From assembly GCA_031772625.1 (NCBI GenBank), contig CM062804.1, forward strand, positions 280,692,598-280,756,597: a stretch of 64,000 bases of DNA, written 5' to 3'. Positions 11,631 through 23,499 of this stretch are shown in pieces. The stretch is from Pinus tabuliformis (lineage: Eukaryota; Streptophyta; Pinopsida; Pinales; Pinaceae). Within the stretch, counting starts at the first letter, position 1. Each line of letters opens with the position of its first letter. The position numbers and the translations under genes are program-made. The notes beneath the pieces were generated by a model, which was not told the DNA's origin, did not search any database, and worked only from the letters and a program-made list of their open reading frames with translations.

Positions 11631-12901
11631 GGAGAGGAGATTTAAGCTCAGCTTGGGAGAATGACACAGTTCCATATTTTGATGATAGACAAATTCTAGA
11701 CACATTTCTGGTTGTAATCATCTATCTGGCGACTCCACTAGAGGAAGACCAACCTTTGAAGACTCCACAGTATAGTCCTGGCTCAGTTATCAGACATACT
11801 CGAAGAAATCCTCAGAAATCACTAGCTGAACTAGTGCCTGACCCTAAGAACATTGTTAAGCAGAAGAAAAAATCACAGAAAGGAGCATCAGGATCAGGTA
11901 GGCCCAAGAAATCTTATGTATCTCTGCAAGAGAAGATTATAGTTAAGAATACACAATTTGAAGATATAGAGCCTAGTATTGCTTGTGAAGAATCACCTGT
12001 AGAGATTCATAAAGCTCCTTGTCCATTTAGTTCCCCTTTGAATCTCAATCCAAAGAAAGCTTCCCATACATTCCATAACATCCCTTTGTCTCTGTCATCC
12101 ATTTCATTGTTTCATAATACTCAATTTGCCAGTATTCTCCCACATATCCCAGTCATGGCAGGCCAACAAGCTCCCACCAAGATGGAAAGAATCATAACTG
12201 CTAGGTATGGGCCTTTAGTTTTTCCTGTTCCTTTGAATGCCATGCCTACTGGAGAGTATCAGAAATATATGCCTAAGTGCACTGGCACAGAGGGAGTAAC
12301 AACTGAAGAACATCTTGAGGCTTTTTATAGTTATGATGATAACTTAGATATAAGTGAAGATGATGTCTGGATGAGAGTTTTCGTCCAGAGTCTTGATGAA
12401 GAAGCAAGAAAGTGGTTCAGAGAGTTGACCTCTAGGTCTATAACATATATTGAAGCCTTAGATGAAGCATTTTTTAAGCACTGGGGAGATAAAAAGGACT
12501 TGCTATATCACCATACTGAATTTGGTAACTTGAAGAGGAAAAATGGGGAATCATTGCCTGATTTTAATAAAAGATTCAATCATATGTATAGTAAGATACA
12601 AAATAAGGTAAAGCCTACCCCCACCTCTTCCAAAATCACTTATGCCAATGCTTTTGACTCTGATTTCTACCTGTTGTTGAGAGAAAGAAGATGTGCCACT
12701 TTAGCTAACATGCAGGATGCGACACTAGAGGCGGAATCCAATATTATGGCTGTAGAAAAGCTAAAGAATCATGCTAACAGAAGGAGGCAGAGAGGTGAGG
12801 CTTATTCTTCCTCTACCTCATCTTCAGAGCCTAAATTAGACAAAATGACTAAGATGATAGAGCCATTGGCTGCTAAAATATCTAAGCTGAAGGTTGAGTA
12901 G
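11615..12901 (+). pseudogene. Tat-like gag
   Basis: A 428-codon frame runs through the leader into gag. The gag core begins near 12153 (MAGQQAPTKMERI) and shows GTEGVTTEEHLEAF, VWMRVFVQSLDEEARKWF and FFKHWGDKKDL, as in the retrotransposon gag domain. A Ser-rich and basic tail (RRRQRGEAYSSS) follows. This is the best preserved part of the element. Confidence 0.8.
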
Positions 12902-13597
12902 AATTCAGGAAAGACAAGGCAGCATAGCACATTTGCTCCTAGAAATCTGAATCCATTCATAAGAGTAAATCAATAGTTGCAAATCATTCAGAGGGGTAAA
13001 GAAACAAAATGAAGAACAAAAGGTTAAAGCTCCTTTCCAAAATGTAGTCATAGAGGAGGAACAATTTGAAGATGAGGATGAAATTCACTGCATGGAAGAT
13101 AAAGGCAGTGTTTCATTTTTGACATTAGCTGCATATGAAGAATCATTGCTGCAAGAACAAGACAATCAAGAGTGGGACAGAGAGGCATTTCTACAAACTG
13201 AGGAGCAGCGAAGATATAATCTGAGGTCAAATGCAAAAAATGTCAAGGAGAATCCTGCCCAAAGAGCTGCTGTCCAAACAGAGTTACAGAATATCAGACA
13301 GAGAAGACCAGCAACTAATCTAGTCATCCTCAAAGCTCCAGTTCAAGAGGTATGAGGTTATGACAAGTTGCCTTCATCTTCAGCTTTGAGTTAGAAGTCC
13401 AGAAGTTAAAAATATCTGTGCCTCTGGTGGAGCTAGTGAAGAGTGAAGTGTTTAGAAAGCCTATCCTTGAAGCTCTTGAGCTGGAAACCACACAAACCTC
13501 CACTGGCTCTGTCAATTTGCAAGATGACAAGCCTGCCGTTGTGCTTAGCCCCATGATTTAACTTTCCAATAATAATTCTCCATCATTTTATGTATCC

Positions 13598-14104
13598 TTG
13601 ACCATTCATGAAAAAATCCTCCACAATTGCCTGCTAGACATAGGGGCCAGCCACAATCCGATGCATAAAGCTGTCATGGAAGAGTTAGGCCTTCATATCA
13701 CTAGACCATATCATGATTTATTCTCTTTTGATTCAAGGAAAGTGAAATTCCTAGGATTAATCAAAGACCTGGCCATTACCCTACCTCAGCTGCCCATGAA
13801 GAGTATGATGATGGATATTGTGGTAGCAGATGTCCCCCCTAAGTTTGGCATGCTACTATCTAGGGGATGGATTAATATATTAGGTGGGACATTACAAAAT
13901 GATCTATCTTATGCCAATGTCCCAGTTTTTGGAGGGGAAAGCAAGAGATTGTACAAAGAAGCACAGTTGACATACATCATCAATGATGAGAAGAATCCTA
14001 CTAATCATCCCATTTATGTTGTGGACATCAATTTTGGAGCATGTATCCTCCAAATCGAAGAATCTCAAAAGGCCTTAGTGCAACTTAGGAAACAAATAGT
14101 TTAG
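13598..14104 (+). pseudogene. aspartyl protease of the Tat-like element
   Basis: HNCLLDIGASHNPMHKAVME carries the retropepsin active-site block. The flap region and PPKFGMLLSRGWINILGGT resemble Tat proteases. It lies between gag and the extra RNase H. Confidence 0.75.
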
Positions 14105-14119
14105 GCCGAGGAAGAGAAA

Positions 14120-14510
14120 GGAAGTCAATTTTGGGAGATGTTCTTTGATGGGGCATGTTCTAGGGAGACTGCAGGATAGGGGTGGTGCTGATATCTCCAG
14201 AACAAAAAAGCACACAGCTGTCTTTTAAGCTGGCTTTCCAAGTCACTAACAATATAGCAGAGTATGAGGCTCTGCTATTGGGCCTTAATGTAGAAAAAGA
14301 TAGAGAAATCAAGAACATAAAGGTGTTTGGAGATGCTGATTTGATCATTCAGCAAGTAAACAGAACATTTCAGGAAAAACACCCAAGGCTGAAAGCATAC
14401 AGAGATGAGGTATGGAGACTCAAAGGTTCCTTTGATTATTTCTGTATTTCATATATCCCTAGAGCCAAAAATCAGCCTGCTGATTCTCTTGCTATGTCTT
14501 CTAGCCTGTT
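14120..14510 (+). pseudogene. extra plant-type RNase H domain, upstream of reverse transcriptase
   Basis: The blocks are FFDGACS, TNNIAEYEALLLGL, VFGDADLIIQQVN and AKNQPADSLA, giving the D, E, D, D positions of RNase HI. These resemble the host or archaeal type (aRNH) that Tat elements acquired. In the usual Tat order this domain follows the retroviral RNase H. Here it stands between protease and reverse transcriptase. Confidence 0.75.
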
Positions 14511-14805
14511 TATCCCTCCCATGCCTCCCAGACTAGTATATGAAGTCCAAATGAAATATAGACCATCCTTGCCTGATAATGTCCAGCATTGGAAAGTTTT
14601 TGATGATGATGATGAAATAAATAGGTTTCTACAAGTCATTGGTGAATTTTCCAAAATGCAAATTGACCAAGAAAACGAAGCGTTGGAAGAAAGCTCGAAA
14701 TCCCAGTTTAGAAATAGAATTGGTAAAGATAGCATTGTCCAACTACCCAACAATCATATTCCTAAGGTCCTAGTTCCATTAGAAAATTTGTTTGGCTAGA
14801 ATGAT

Positions 14806-15720
14806 GTGCCTTACAAGGCTACCAGAAAAGAAGACCAATCTACAGTCTGTAAGCATGATATAGGGGGTCTAGGTCAGCCTAGATACATAAATTTTTCCAC
14901 TTATCTGTCTACTGACCAAAGTTCTGAATACTGCAATTTAATGATGCAATTTGTTGATGTGTTTGCCTGGGAATATAGTGACCTGAAAACCTATGATAAA
15001 ATGATTATTCAGCATAAAATCCCTCTGGATAAAGATACCATTCCTTTCAAGCAGAAGCTAAGACCAATAAATCCTTTGCTCCTTCCTTTGATTGAAAATG
15101 AAGTTAAAAAGTTGTTGGCTGCCAAAATCATAGTCCCTCTCAGATATTCAAAATGGGTAGCCAACTTGGTGGTAATGAGGAAGAAAAGTGGAGAAATCAG
15201 ACTATGTATTGATTTCAGAAACTTAAACAAGTGCTCAAAGAAATACAATTATCCCCTACCCAAGATGGAGCATTTGCTGCAAAAGGTCTCAGGAGCCAAG
15301 GTGATGTCTTTACTGGATGGATTTTCAGGGTATAATTAGGTTGTTGTGCATCCAGATGATCAAGAAAAGACTACATTCACCACTCCTTGGGGAACTTTTA
15401 TGTATTCCAAGATTCCTTTTGGATTGATGAATGCTAGAGCCACCTTTCAAAGAGCTATGGATATAGCATTTGTGGGAGAGAAGGATAAATTTGTCGTTAT
15501 CTACCTTGATGACATAACAATATACTCCAGCAGCCATCAAGACCATTTGTGGCATTTAAAGAAAGTATTCCTGAAGTGCAAAAGGTTTGGGATTTCAGTC
15601 AATCCTAAGAAATCACAACTTGCTTTAGAAGAAGGAAAGCTATTAGGACATGTTGTTTCTACTGTAGGTGTCTAAATTGATCTAGAAAGAGTAAGAGCAA
15701 TACAGACTTTGTCTATCTCG
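14806..15720 (+). pseudogene. reverse transcriptase of the Tat-like element
   Basis: The palm is readable in order: HKIPLDKDTIPFKQKLRP, KWVANLVVMRKKSGEIRLCI, DFRNLNKCSKKYNYPLPK, SLLDGFSGYN, TPWGTFMYSKIPFGLMNA and VIYLDDITIYS, the YxDD box, near 15505. Confidence 0.85.
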
Positions 15721-15764
15721 AGATCAAAGAAAGATATCGAGTCCTTTCTAGGCAAAATAAATTT

Positions 15765-16271
15765 GTGAGGATTATTATCCCAAATTTTGCAGAGCTGATG
15801 AAGCATATTACCTCCATGTTGAGAAAGGGGTCAGAGATAAAATGGATTGATTCGGCAAGAAGATCTTTCGAGTCCATCAAGAAATCCATTATGGAGGATC
15901 CCACTTTAATCAGTCCAGATTACAGCAAGGAGTTCCATATATTTTCTTTTGCCTCTGAAGACACCCTTGCAGCAGTTTTATTGCAAGCAGATGAAGAAGG
16001 TTCAAAGCATCCAGTGGCATTTTTCAACAAAAACTTAAGGGATGCTGAACTGAGGTATGACATTATTGAGAAACAAGCATATGCTCTTATCAAATCTTTG
16101 AAAGCTTTCATAGTTTACACTCTTCATTCCAAGATAATTGCATATGTACCCTCTGCTGCAATAAAAGATGTCATAACACAGCCTGATGCTGATGGAAGAA
16201 GGGCCAAATGGATTGCAAAGTTAACTGAATTTAATATAGAATTGAAGCCCACCAAGCTTGTCAGAGGTTAG
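15765..16271 (+). pseudogene. retroviral RNase H of the Tat-like element
   Basis: ISPDYSKEFHIFSFASEDTL, HPVAFFNKNLRDAELRYDI and RRAKWIAKLTEFNIELKP give the usual RNase H blocks after a gypsy reverse transcriptase. Confidence 0.75.
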
Positions 16272-16589
16272 GGTCTTGCCAGACTATTAGCCAAAGAAAA
16301 TTTCAAAACAAATTGGACATAAATCTCATAAGCACTGATGTAGAAAGGGAGCAAATAGAAGAAGAGGAAGCAGCTGAACCAGTGAGAAATCGGTCGGTGG
16401 CAGAAAATCTAGCTTCTTGTGATTGGTATTCTACAATAGTTAAATTCTTGCTAAAGCTAAAAGTCCCTCCAGGCTGAAGCACAAGTCAAGCCAGAACTAT
16501 TAAACTTAGGGCAACTAAATATTGCATTAATAAAAGTATGCTCTATTGGAGGGATCCATCTAGAATGCTTTTGAGGTGTCTAGACAAAG

Positions 16590-17180
16590 AACAATCAATG
16601 GAGGTTATGCAGTAATTTCATTCCAGCATGTGCCAATAAGATCCTTAGAGCTGGGTATTATTGGCCCTCTACAAAAATAATTGGGATTCTAAGCTCAAGT
16701 ATGCACTATGGGCTGACATAGTGACCATTAAGAAATCCACGAGGAATTCTCCATTCAAGCTGGTATATGTCACTAAGGCTGTGTTCCCAATTCAGTTAAC
16801 CCTCCCTATGGCAAAGTTCCTGTAAGATGAATGTAATGAGGAAGAAGACATGGCAAGAAGGATCATTGATTTAGTAGAGGTACATGAAATCAGAGAACAA
16901 CTGGTTGAAAAGTCTGTAACACATCAAAGAAAGATCAAGGAAGCTTTTGACAAGAGGACAAAATCAGATAATTTTCAGGTTGGAGACTTGGATCTAAAAT
17001 GGGATGCATTGAAATAAAAGAAAGGAAACCATGGGAAGTTTGACGCTTTCTAGACAGGGCCTTTTATCATTTCTCATATTCAAGGGAATAACACCTTCAT
17101 ACTAAAAAGTATGGGAGGAGAAGTAGTTTTTGATGGCCCAGTTAATGGGTGTTTTCTGAAAATTTATGTGTTTTAAGGTC
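16590..17180 (+). pseudogene. integrase traces and end of pol
   Basis: Recognisable are TIKKSTRNSPFKLVYVTKAV near 16725, VTHQRKIKEAFDKRTK near 16918 and GPVNGCFLKIYVF at 17140-17174. These are the C-terminal part of a Tat-type integrase polyprotein. Upstream integrase blocks are only faintly visible. Confidence 0.6.
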
Positions 17181-17352
17181 TTTGGCCTTAAAAGTTGTAA
17201 ATATTTTGTTTTATCACTTTTAGTGTGGGATCAGTTAGACTCCATGCCTAGTGGAACTCTTAGAATTTTGTTAGTTGGTTTTCACTGGAAAGGCATTGCT
17301 CTACAGGTTCTTGAGACCTCACAGGGAGGATCTAATCCCTAGAAGGAGTCAG

Positions 17353-18973
17353 TGTTAGCTCTACTATGTACTTGTGTGTTTGGAGGACCAAAATACTAGC
17401 ATGGCCATGTATTTTTTGCAAGCAGGGAGTTCGCAGCAGTCCGTTTTCTCCTTCTCCTTCATTTTTCTTATACTCCCATAGCCCTCATCACCTCTGTTTT
17501 CCTTCAAGGCTAGGCATTAGCCCCTTTTCCGTCAAGCCCCTCGGCGCTAAGGTTTTAAACCCATATAACCGCGCGCCTCCAAAAAAATGCTATCCGCCAA
17601 TCCAGTGCTTTCCCTGTCACATCAGTCCACCTCCTGATCCAACAGTATTCGCTCCTCCCAATCCCGTAATCTACCCGCACATTAACCTACGGGCAAAGTG
17701 GTTTCCCTCTCGTCACGTCCACCATGCATTGCCTGCTGACTCGCATCTCTCCCTCGCGTACGATTATCGCTCACCTTCAAAAGTGGTGTGATATATACTG
17801 CTTACCGCCCCCACTCATTATAGCCTATGATACTCTTTCACCGGATAGCCATCGGATCTGTCTGCCCGTGATCTGATGGCTCACGGTTTTCCATTCCTGT
17901 TTCCACCCGATTCCCTCTGCAAAACAATCTCCACCATTCATCTATTGGATCCAATGGCTGATATTTGTTCCTGTCTTGCCCATGCCCTCCCCCATACTAT
18001 CTGTGCCACCCTTGACTGTTCTGTGCTCCCGAATGATGAAGGCGATCATCTACCATCACTCTCTGCAATTAATATTCAACTACTAAATTCAACGCATTGT
18101 ACACCCGAGAGAAAGAAGGATGATGCCAAAGAAGAAAATTACATTCAGAAGTTAAGGAATGTCATCCCATACGACACTCCAATTACCTGAGAGGACTATA
18201 GAGTACGAGAGAACGTCAAATTCATTCATTGAAGCAACAGATCATAGCAAAGGCCCATTTTAGATAGGTAATGTGGTTGGTAGTCCATTATGACCCCTCC
18301 ACGCATAGAATAGCAGAGCATTTTTGTAATCAACCTCTATATATATCGAGAACAAAGATGTAATGAGGGTTGATGGTTGTTGTTTTGATGTAAGGTTCAG
18401 CTTCTAAAGACTGTAACTACTTTGATACTTGCAGTGTCTAGTCTTCATTTTCAGCTAATACAAGCTTCTTTTGTTGTTAGTTGCTCACTTTCCATTTCTA
18501 CTATGTTCTAGGTTGTGCCTGTTATGCATTTATTCATGTGCTCTTGATATTTAGCATTAGAGGGGCTATCATCCCACCTCTGTGTTGAAGTCTAGTATGT
18601 ATCATTGAATGTGTTATGCGTGTTTCTATTTACTTAGTGCCAGAGAGCTGTCATCCTATCTGTGCATTATGAAATAGATTAGCAGACCTATTTACTAGTT
18701 GCAACCGGCCATCACATGGTCTTGTGCATCTGCTCGTGTGGTCAGTATTCTCCATGTTCACCTAATTCCCAAAAAGTATGAGTAATTGGTGGTCTAAACC
18801 CTTGTAGCCTGGTGGTGTTCACCCATGTCTGGAGTTAAGCATAGTAGAAGTGGTTATCTAGCTTGGAAAAGCATCATGCCTTCCATTCATCCATTTTCAA
18901 CATTTTGTAGAGTTTGTAATGTTCCCGAGCATCTCTAAGATACAACCTAGGAGAGTTTCTTGGGGTGATAACA
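17353..18973 (+). repeat. gypsy 3' LTR
   Basis: 1621 bp, homologous along its length to 9972-11610, ending GATAACA and followed by the CACAG duplication. The hairpin is kept at 17847-17881 with one mismatch. Confidence 0.9.
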
Positions 18974-19470
18974 CACAGGTGGGCGAGTTCATCTTGATTG
19001 GATACTCTGATTCAGACTTCGATGGAGACAAATAAACTGGGGTATCTACTTTAGGTTATGCTATGAGTCTTGGATCAGGAGTTGTCTCCTAGAGATCACG
19101 CAAACAATCAATTCCAGTAGATTCCACAACAAAGGCATAATATGTGGTAGCAGTTAAGGCAACAAAAGAAATTGTGTGGCTCAAGAAAATTCTTGAAGAT
19201 TTGCAGGTAAAACAAGTACAATCAACTTCACTCATGATTGGCAATACCTTGGCAATAAAGTTGGACAAGAACCCAAAGTTCCATAATCGAATGAAGCACA
19301 TCAATACTAAATACCATCTAATTCGACATCATGTTGAGGCCAAAACAATCCATCTTCACCATTGTTTCACTAATGAGAAAATTGCAGACATCTTCACCAA
19401 AGCGTTTGGAGGAGAAAAGCTTGAAAGATTCAAAATGACGCTTGGACTCACCAACATCCCTTCAGATTAG
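18974..19470 (+). pseudogene. Copia RNase H remnant
   Basis: It resumes directly after the second copy of the CACAG target duplication. Seen are GYSDSDFDGD, STLGYAMSLGSGVVS, AVKATKEIVWLKKIL, then FHNRMKHINTKYHLIRHHVE and EKIADIFTKAFGGEKLERF, which mark the end of a Copia polyprotein. Confidence 0.85.
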
Positions 19471-19745
19471 GGGGGGAATGTTGACACATAATCATAGGGA
19501 TTTGGTGAACAACTATAATTAGTGTAAATAAATAATAAAGAAGATGGAGAGTCATTAGGAGATGAACTGAGCAATCAATCCCTCTTGTATATAATAATGA
19601 ACAACCTGAATGAATAATATGACTTGATTTGAGGAGTTACCTCCTAGCCTAATAGACGTATTGAGGAGGTGACATGATTTAGCTATTTAATGTTATACCT
19701 CAAAGAGCCATGCCTCATTCTTAACATAATACTCCTTCACCGACA
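19464..19745 (+). repeat. Copia polypurine tract and 3' LTR
   Basis: The coding end runs into AGATTAGGGGGGGAA and then TGTTGACACA at 19479, the expected junction of polypurine tract and LTR. A possible end is CCGACA at 19745, after which LINE endonuclease sequence begins. The end is not confirmed because no partner LTR was found. Confidence 0.5.
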
Positions 19746-19749
19746 CTTT

Positions 19750-20316
19750 GTGGGCATAAATAATAGATGCCAAATTTTCTTCCAACTATTCCATATGTGA
19801 AGAGGAACCAAATAAATTATATCTTTCTAATGTGTATCAATTAGAGATTGATAATACTCCTCCTCTAGTTAGTATAGATTGAAACAAAAGGGAATTAACT
19901 TGACTCCCTCCATGGGTGTGAAATGTAGAAGGAATTTCGATTGGTCAAAGATCCCACCTATGATCATAGAATATTTAAAAGAGAGCTTTGAACTCATTGA
20001 ATTCTTTGAGACTAATTCGAACCCTTCTAATCAATTAGAAACTTCTCCTCCCCCAAAGCAATCCTTCCTCCATGTGGGATAAATTTTCAGTATCCAAAAG
20101 ACGATTTTTTCACAAAAATTCTAAGAGGGAATGTTGAGGATCTAAACAAAGATAGAGACTCCATGGTGAGAAGGGGAATATGATGTTACCCCAATTGATA
20201 GTATGACAATCCTCCAAGGACCCTATTGAGACTAAATCTTCCCAAAATGGCTCTCTACTAACGTAAGGCCAATAAACATTTAATAGAAAAATAAGAAAAT
20301 CATAGTATTGAAACAT
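19750..20316 (-). pseudogene. L1-type LINE, endonuclease part
   Basis: The minus strand at 20316-20110 reads FIFLLNVYWPYVSREPFWED and then VSIGSLEDCHTINWGN. This resembles the INVYGPxxxREPFWED...GGDLNF stretch of the L1 apurinic endonuclease. Lower down, PTWRKDCFG near 20075 and FKYSMIIGGIFDQSKFLLHF near 19970 match the end of that domain (the SDHxP region). The frame shifts and it is dead. Strand and order fit the reverse transcriptase part at 6420-4350, so both may belong to one LINE opened by the Copia insertion. Confidence 0.65.
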
Positions 20317-20319
20317 TAT

Positions 20320-21080
20320 TTTGAAAAAATGACACTAGGAAAAGAAGGTAAGGAGATGGACTTGGTAACGAGGCATGATTTTCTCTAAGTGTCCTAAAAA
20401 TGGAAACATATTTTCCTTTCGTTCTCTAACTTAGCTTTCTCTTGAGCTTTATGTAAATTGGACTTCCCTCCCAAATAGATTTTGTAGTGGCAAGTCCTTT
20501 GCTAAATGGTCACTTGAAGGACGAGTATATGAGGTTACTCATGGGGTATAAGACAAAATCCCTTTTCTCATTAGGGTGGGGAAGGGGAAGATGAACGTAT
20601 AAGACCCATATTAGAGAGAGGAGAGGGCTCAATAGGAGGGGGATCCAAAGGGGGAGGTAGGGGAGGGGGACATGGCAAAACCAGTCTGAGGGGGAGGCCT
20701 AATGTTAAATTCTAATTATAAACTGTATATTAAACAGACAAATTAAAAATTAATATCTATCACAATAATGTTCTATTCTTTGCAAATTATTTCCTAAATC
20801 ATTTAATCATTTATTTAGAAATCTTCGCTTTTTTACATATATATATTCCAAATAGATATTTTTTTTAAGAATTCCAAAGGATTGAACTAACGAACTTTGA
20901 CATAAAAAATAATAAATATGAGTTTGGTTTTAGCTATATAAAATGATTGACACAAGGGTACCCTTCTTTGCCAATTATTTGCTATATACCTCCGAGGATG
21001 TTAATCAATTGATTTAATAGAGGGACCCCTATACAAAATCCAATGCCATTGGTGGTTATCGATTGTGAATATTTATCACT
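20320..21080. other. no recognisable gene
   Basis: AT-rich sequence with a G-rich patch near 20570-20700. There is no clear domain or repeat end. Confidence 0.5.
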
Positions 21081-21230
21081 TTCGAAAAGTTTGTGTGGTA
21101 AGGAATATATTTATCACTTTCAAAAAGTTTGCGGTAAGGAATTTGTGGAGATGATATCGAGAAAAAGGAGTTTGTTTGTAAAAGTTTGTGGTAAAGAATT
21201 TGTGGAGATGCTAGAGAAAAAGGATTCTCT
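21080..21230 (+). repeat. short degenerate tandem repeat
   Basis: Three partial copies of 'aaaagtttgtggtaaggaatttgt' variants lie in this stretch. The last two also share 'ggagatg'. An 88-codon frame over it (21043-21309) simply repeats VCGKEFVEM and is probably not a gene. Confidence 0.6.
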
Positions 21231-21682
21231 AGAGTTGATCTCTAGAGAAAAAATATTGTGTAGCTTTTACATTTTTCCATCTCATATTACAATTCAGATA
21301 GATTTTTGAGAAAAATTGAAGACAACCATAGCACACTCTTTACCAAGGGCAATTTCAATTTCAGACAACTTTATCTTCTAAATGGTATTAAATTAGTTAT
21401 GCATTTAAATAACTCAATTTGCCCAGAAAAGGCTATGTCCAATTACATATTCAAAAAATATATGACGCACACAAATATGAACATTTACACTTACAATGAC
21501 CATCAAACTTATTTACGCTATTCCAAATCCAAAATTGTTTGAGTTATATAAGCTGTGTGATAAACATGGCTACACTGTACATTTCAAATTGAAAATTAGT
21601 CGACAGATTGGACGGGATTTACAGTCATGGAAAAGAATAGAATAGAATACCAGGAGACTTTAAGTATGCGATTCTGTAGTAT

Positions 21683-22660
21683 CTAAGGCTTAAACTTTAA
21701 TGACAATCCTTCACCATTAGCCCACTTAATGTTGTTCGTTCGTTTTTGATCCTCGAAACTACTGTTGCATTTGGACCTGAGGTTACCGTCGGGATCCAAT
21801 GGAAACAGCTCCAGCAATTCGTCTCTTCTTTCATGTTCCTGGGCATCTGGACATTTCGTCGTAACATTACTTCTGCGACGGTCTGTAAAATAACATGCGC
21901 ATCCATCATTTCTGTTAGCTGCTTTGTTGCACATATTGAGTGTGAAACTATCGGGTTCAGAGAACGTTTCGGTCCCAACAGATTGCAAATGTTGTTGGCA
22001 TGATAAATCGTTAGATAGCAACTTTTTAGTTGATACACTGGAGACTGATTCTGCTGAATTTGCACGTCCCTATACCATAATATAACGTAAGTGGATAATG
22101 AATCACAGAGTGAACAACATATGTGAAACCGAGATTTAACCATCCAAAAAGGAAGAGAATAAGAAACTGCCCATTGAATTGTATTTACCTGTGCTGAAAA
22201 CTGGGCCATATCATTTGAATAATCCACGATCATGCGATCAGCTGAACATAGACAAACATGGCTACAAGATAAGAAAGCAAGTAAAGATGGAAACGGTTAA
22301 GACTGTTAAAAAACAAAGCAACTATAGTTTACCCTTAGTTGAAGATGAACAGGCTTGGCCCTCCAGGGTTTTGACAGTATCTTTTTCATTCAAAACCTGA
22401 GGCGTTGATTTAAATTGAGTCCGCTGCATCTGACGGGTCTCCTTTTTCTGTTTCATCTTTCTGCGTGCTTGGGTGTTTTGAAACCAGTAAAACACATTCT
22501 TTGCTTCCACTTTGCCGTGTTGTTTGAGTAGATTGGTAATCTCATTTATGCGCGAGCGACCACGGTTACAATGGCCTTGTTTAAGGAGGTCTTCCAAAAT
22601 CTCCTTCTGTCTTTTCGTGGGCCTCCAACGGGACGAATTAATCTCTTCCTTCCTTTCCAT
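21683..22660 (-). CDS. WOX: WUSCHEL-related homeobox (WOX) transcription factor, three exons
   Basis: Exons lie at 22660-22333, 22241-22189 and 22069-21683, giving 255 codons with no internal stop. Introns of 91 and 119 bp have GT-AG ends (donors GTAAAC and GTAAAT; acceptors TTCAG and TATAG). The ATG has G at +4. Residues 10-73 form a WOX homeodomain: SRWRPTKRQKEILEDLL near the start, then KVEAKNVFYWFQN in helix 3. Residues 213-218 are LELFPL, the WUS-box core. Near the C-terminus, residues 249-253 LSLKF resemble an EAR repression motif. Homeodomain, WUS-box and EAR in this order fit the WUS (modern) clade. The homeodomain is divergent, with TQARRKMKQ where WUS has HKARERQK, so the clade is uncertain. 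WOX proteins are nuclear regulators of stem-cell and embryo patterning; the role of this one is unknown. Exon 2 is inferred from splice logic only. Confidence 0.85.
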
Positions 22661-23014
22661 GGAGAGTTGGTGTTGCAGGTAATTCTTTGTGCGGTGGATT
22701 TTAGGTTTTTTTTCTCTCTGTCCGTGGAGAAGGACGCGTTAAGCTATGACGTAATTTCTCTAAGTTTAACTAGGCAACACAGAAACCCTACTTCACAGAA
22801 AACTAAAACGTCAGGCAAAACGCAACAAATTTCAAATGTCATAGATAACTCTCTGGCGTGAAGGAAAAAGATCGCATGACGTTGATGGTCAAAAATATCA
22901 ATTGATGAGTTTGCTTAAATAGTGTGAAAAGATAGGTTGAACACATCGGAGAGGGCCATCAAAGAATAAGGTTCCATCATTACCGACCTTCACTCGAAAC
23001 TAACCTTGTTTTTT

Positions 23015-23030
23015 ATAGCATCCGGGTTCT
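23015..23030 (-). promoter_or_regulatory. candidate TATA box of the WOX gene
   Basis: The minus strand reads GCTATAAAAAACAAGG about 360 bp before the WOX start codon, which would give a 5' untranslated region of some 330 bp. TGACGTAA (about 22758) and a TGGTCAA W-box-like site (about 22889) lie between. These are weak, position-based guesses. Confidence 0.3.
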
Positions 23031-23499
23031 CGATTGCGTAAACCACTAAATGTCAGATTGTTGGATTACGTAAAACCGTGGATCGGACACTGAAAATTAT
23101 TGTAAGCTCCAGGGGATGTTCGGGTTTAAATACATTATTTCAGGATTAATTTTGGGTTATGAAAGATAGGCAACTAAAGAATTATGGTTTAGTCCGTTTA
23201 GGCAAGAAAACACCAAAATTTGGTTGCCCTCCGCAAACCCACCCAAATCAGTCAACTTTGTTCCCAAATGAGTCGAACCGAACTTTGACATGATAGTGCT
23301 TGTGTCTACTCATTTTATTTATTTCGGCCATGTTCTACCGTTGGCCCAATTGTCTCCCACTCATCAAGTTTTATGTAGTCAATGGTGTGGTAAATGAAGA
23401 GACATGCCCCATTATTTACCCAAGTTGAATCCTCAAGTGCTTCGTGCAATTGGTTAAACACACTTAGTAACCACATCATGGGTTAGGTACAATGATGTG

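Larger units (their letters stand above)
9972..18973 (+). mobile_element. Tat-like Ty3/gypsy LTR retrotransposon nested in the Copia element
   Basis: It is bounded by two LTRs of about 1.63 kb, both TGTTAG to ATAACA. It is flanked by the 5-bp target duplication CACAG (9967-9971 and 18974-18978). The primer site after the 5' LTR (ATTGGCGCCGTT) fits tRNA-Asp, as in Tat and Athila elements. Parts run gag, protease, plant-type RNase H, reverse transcriptase, retroviral RNase H and integrase traces. The two LTRs differ by roughly 9-10% by hand count, which at slow conifer rates means tens of millions of years. Coding regions are broken, with about ten breaks. Confidence 0.92.
7245..19745 (+). mobile_element. 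Copia LTR retrotransposon, split by a gypsy insertion
   Basis: Parts in order are gag (about 7331-8240), protease (about 8270-8330), reverse transcriptase (about 8961-9971), then after the nested insertion the RNase H end (18974-19470), a polypurine tract and the start of the 3' LTR at 19479. The 5' LTR was not recognised, so the left border is approximate. The right border near 19745 (ending CCGACA) is also a guess. It is a broken fossil with at least ten breaks besides the insertion, and it must be older than the gypsy element inside it. Confidence 0.8.

Noticed and set aside
22241-22262. Alternative 3' splice site of WOX exon 2, after TTGTAG at 22262
   Set aside because: It has a better pyrimidine tract, but using it puts a stop codon early in exon 2, whereas the TTCAG site used here keeps the frame open.
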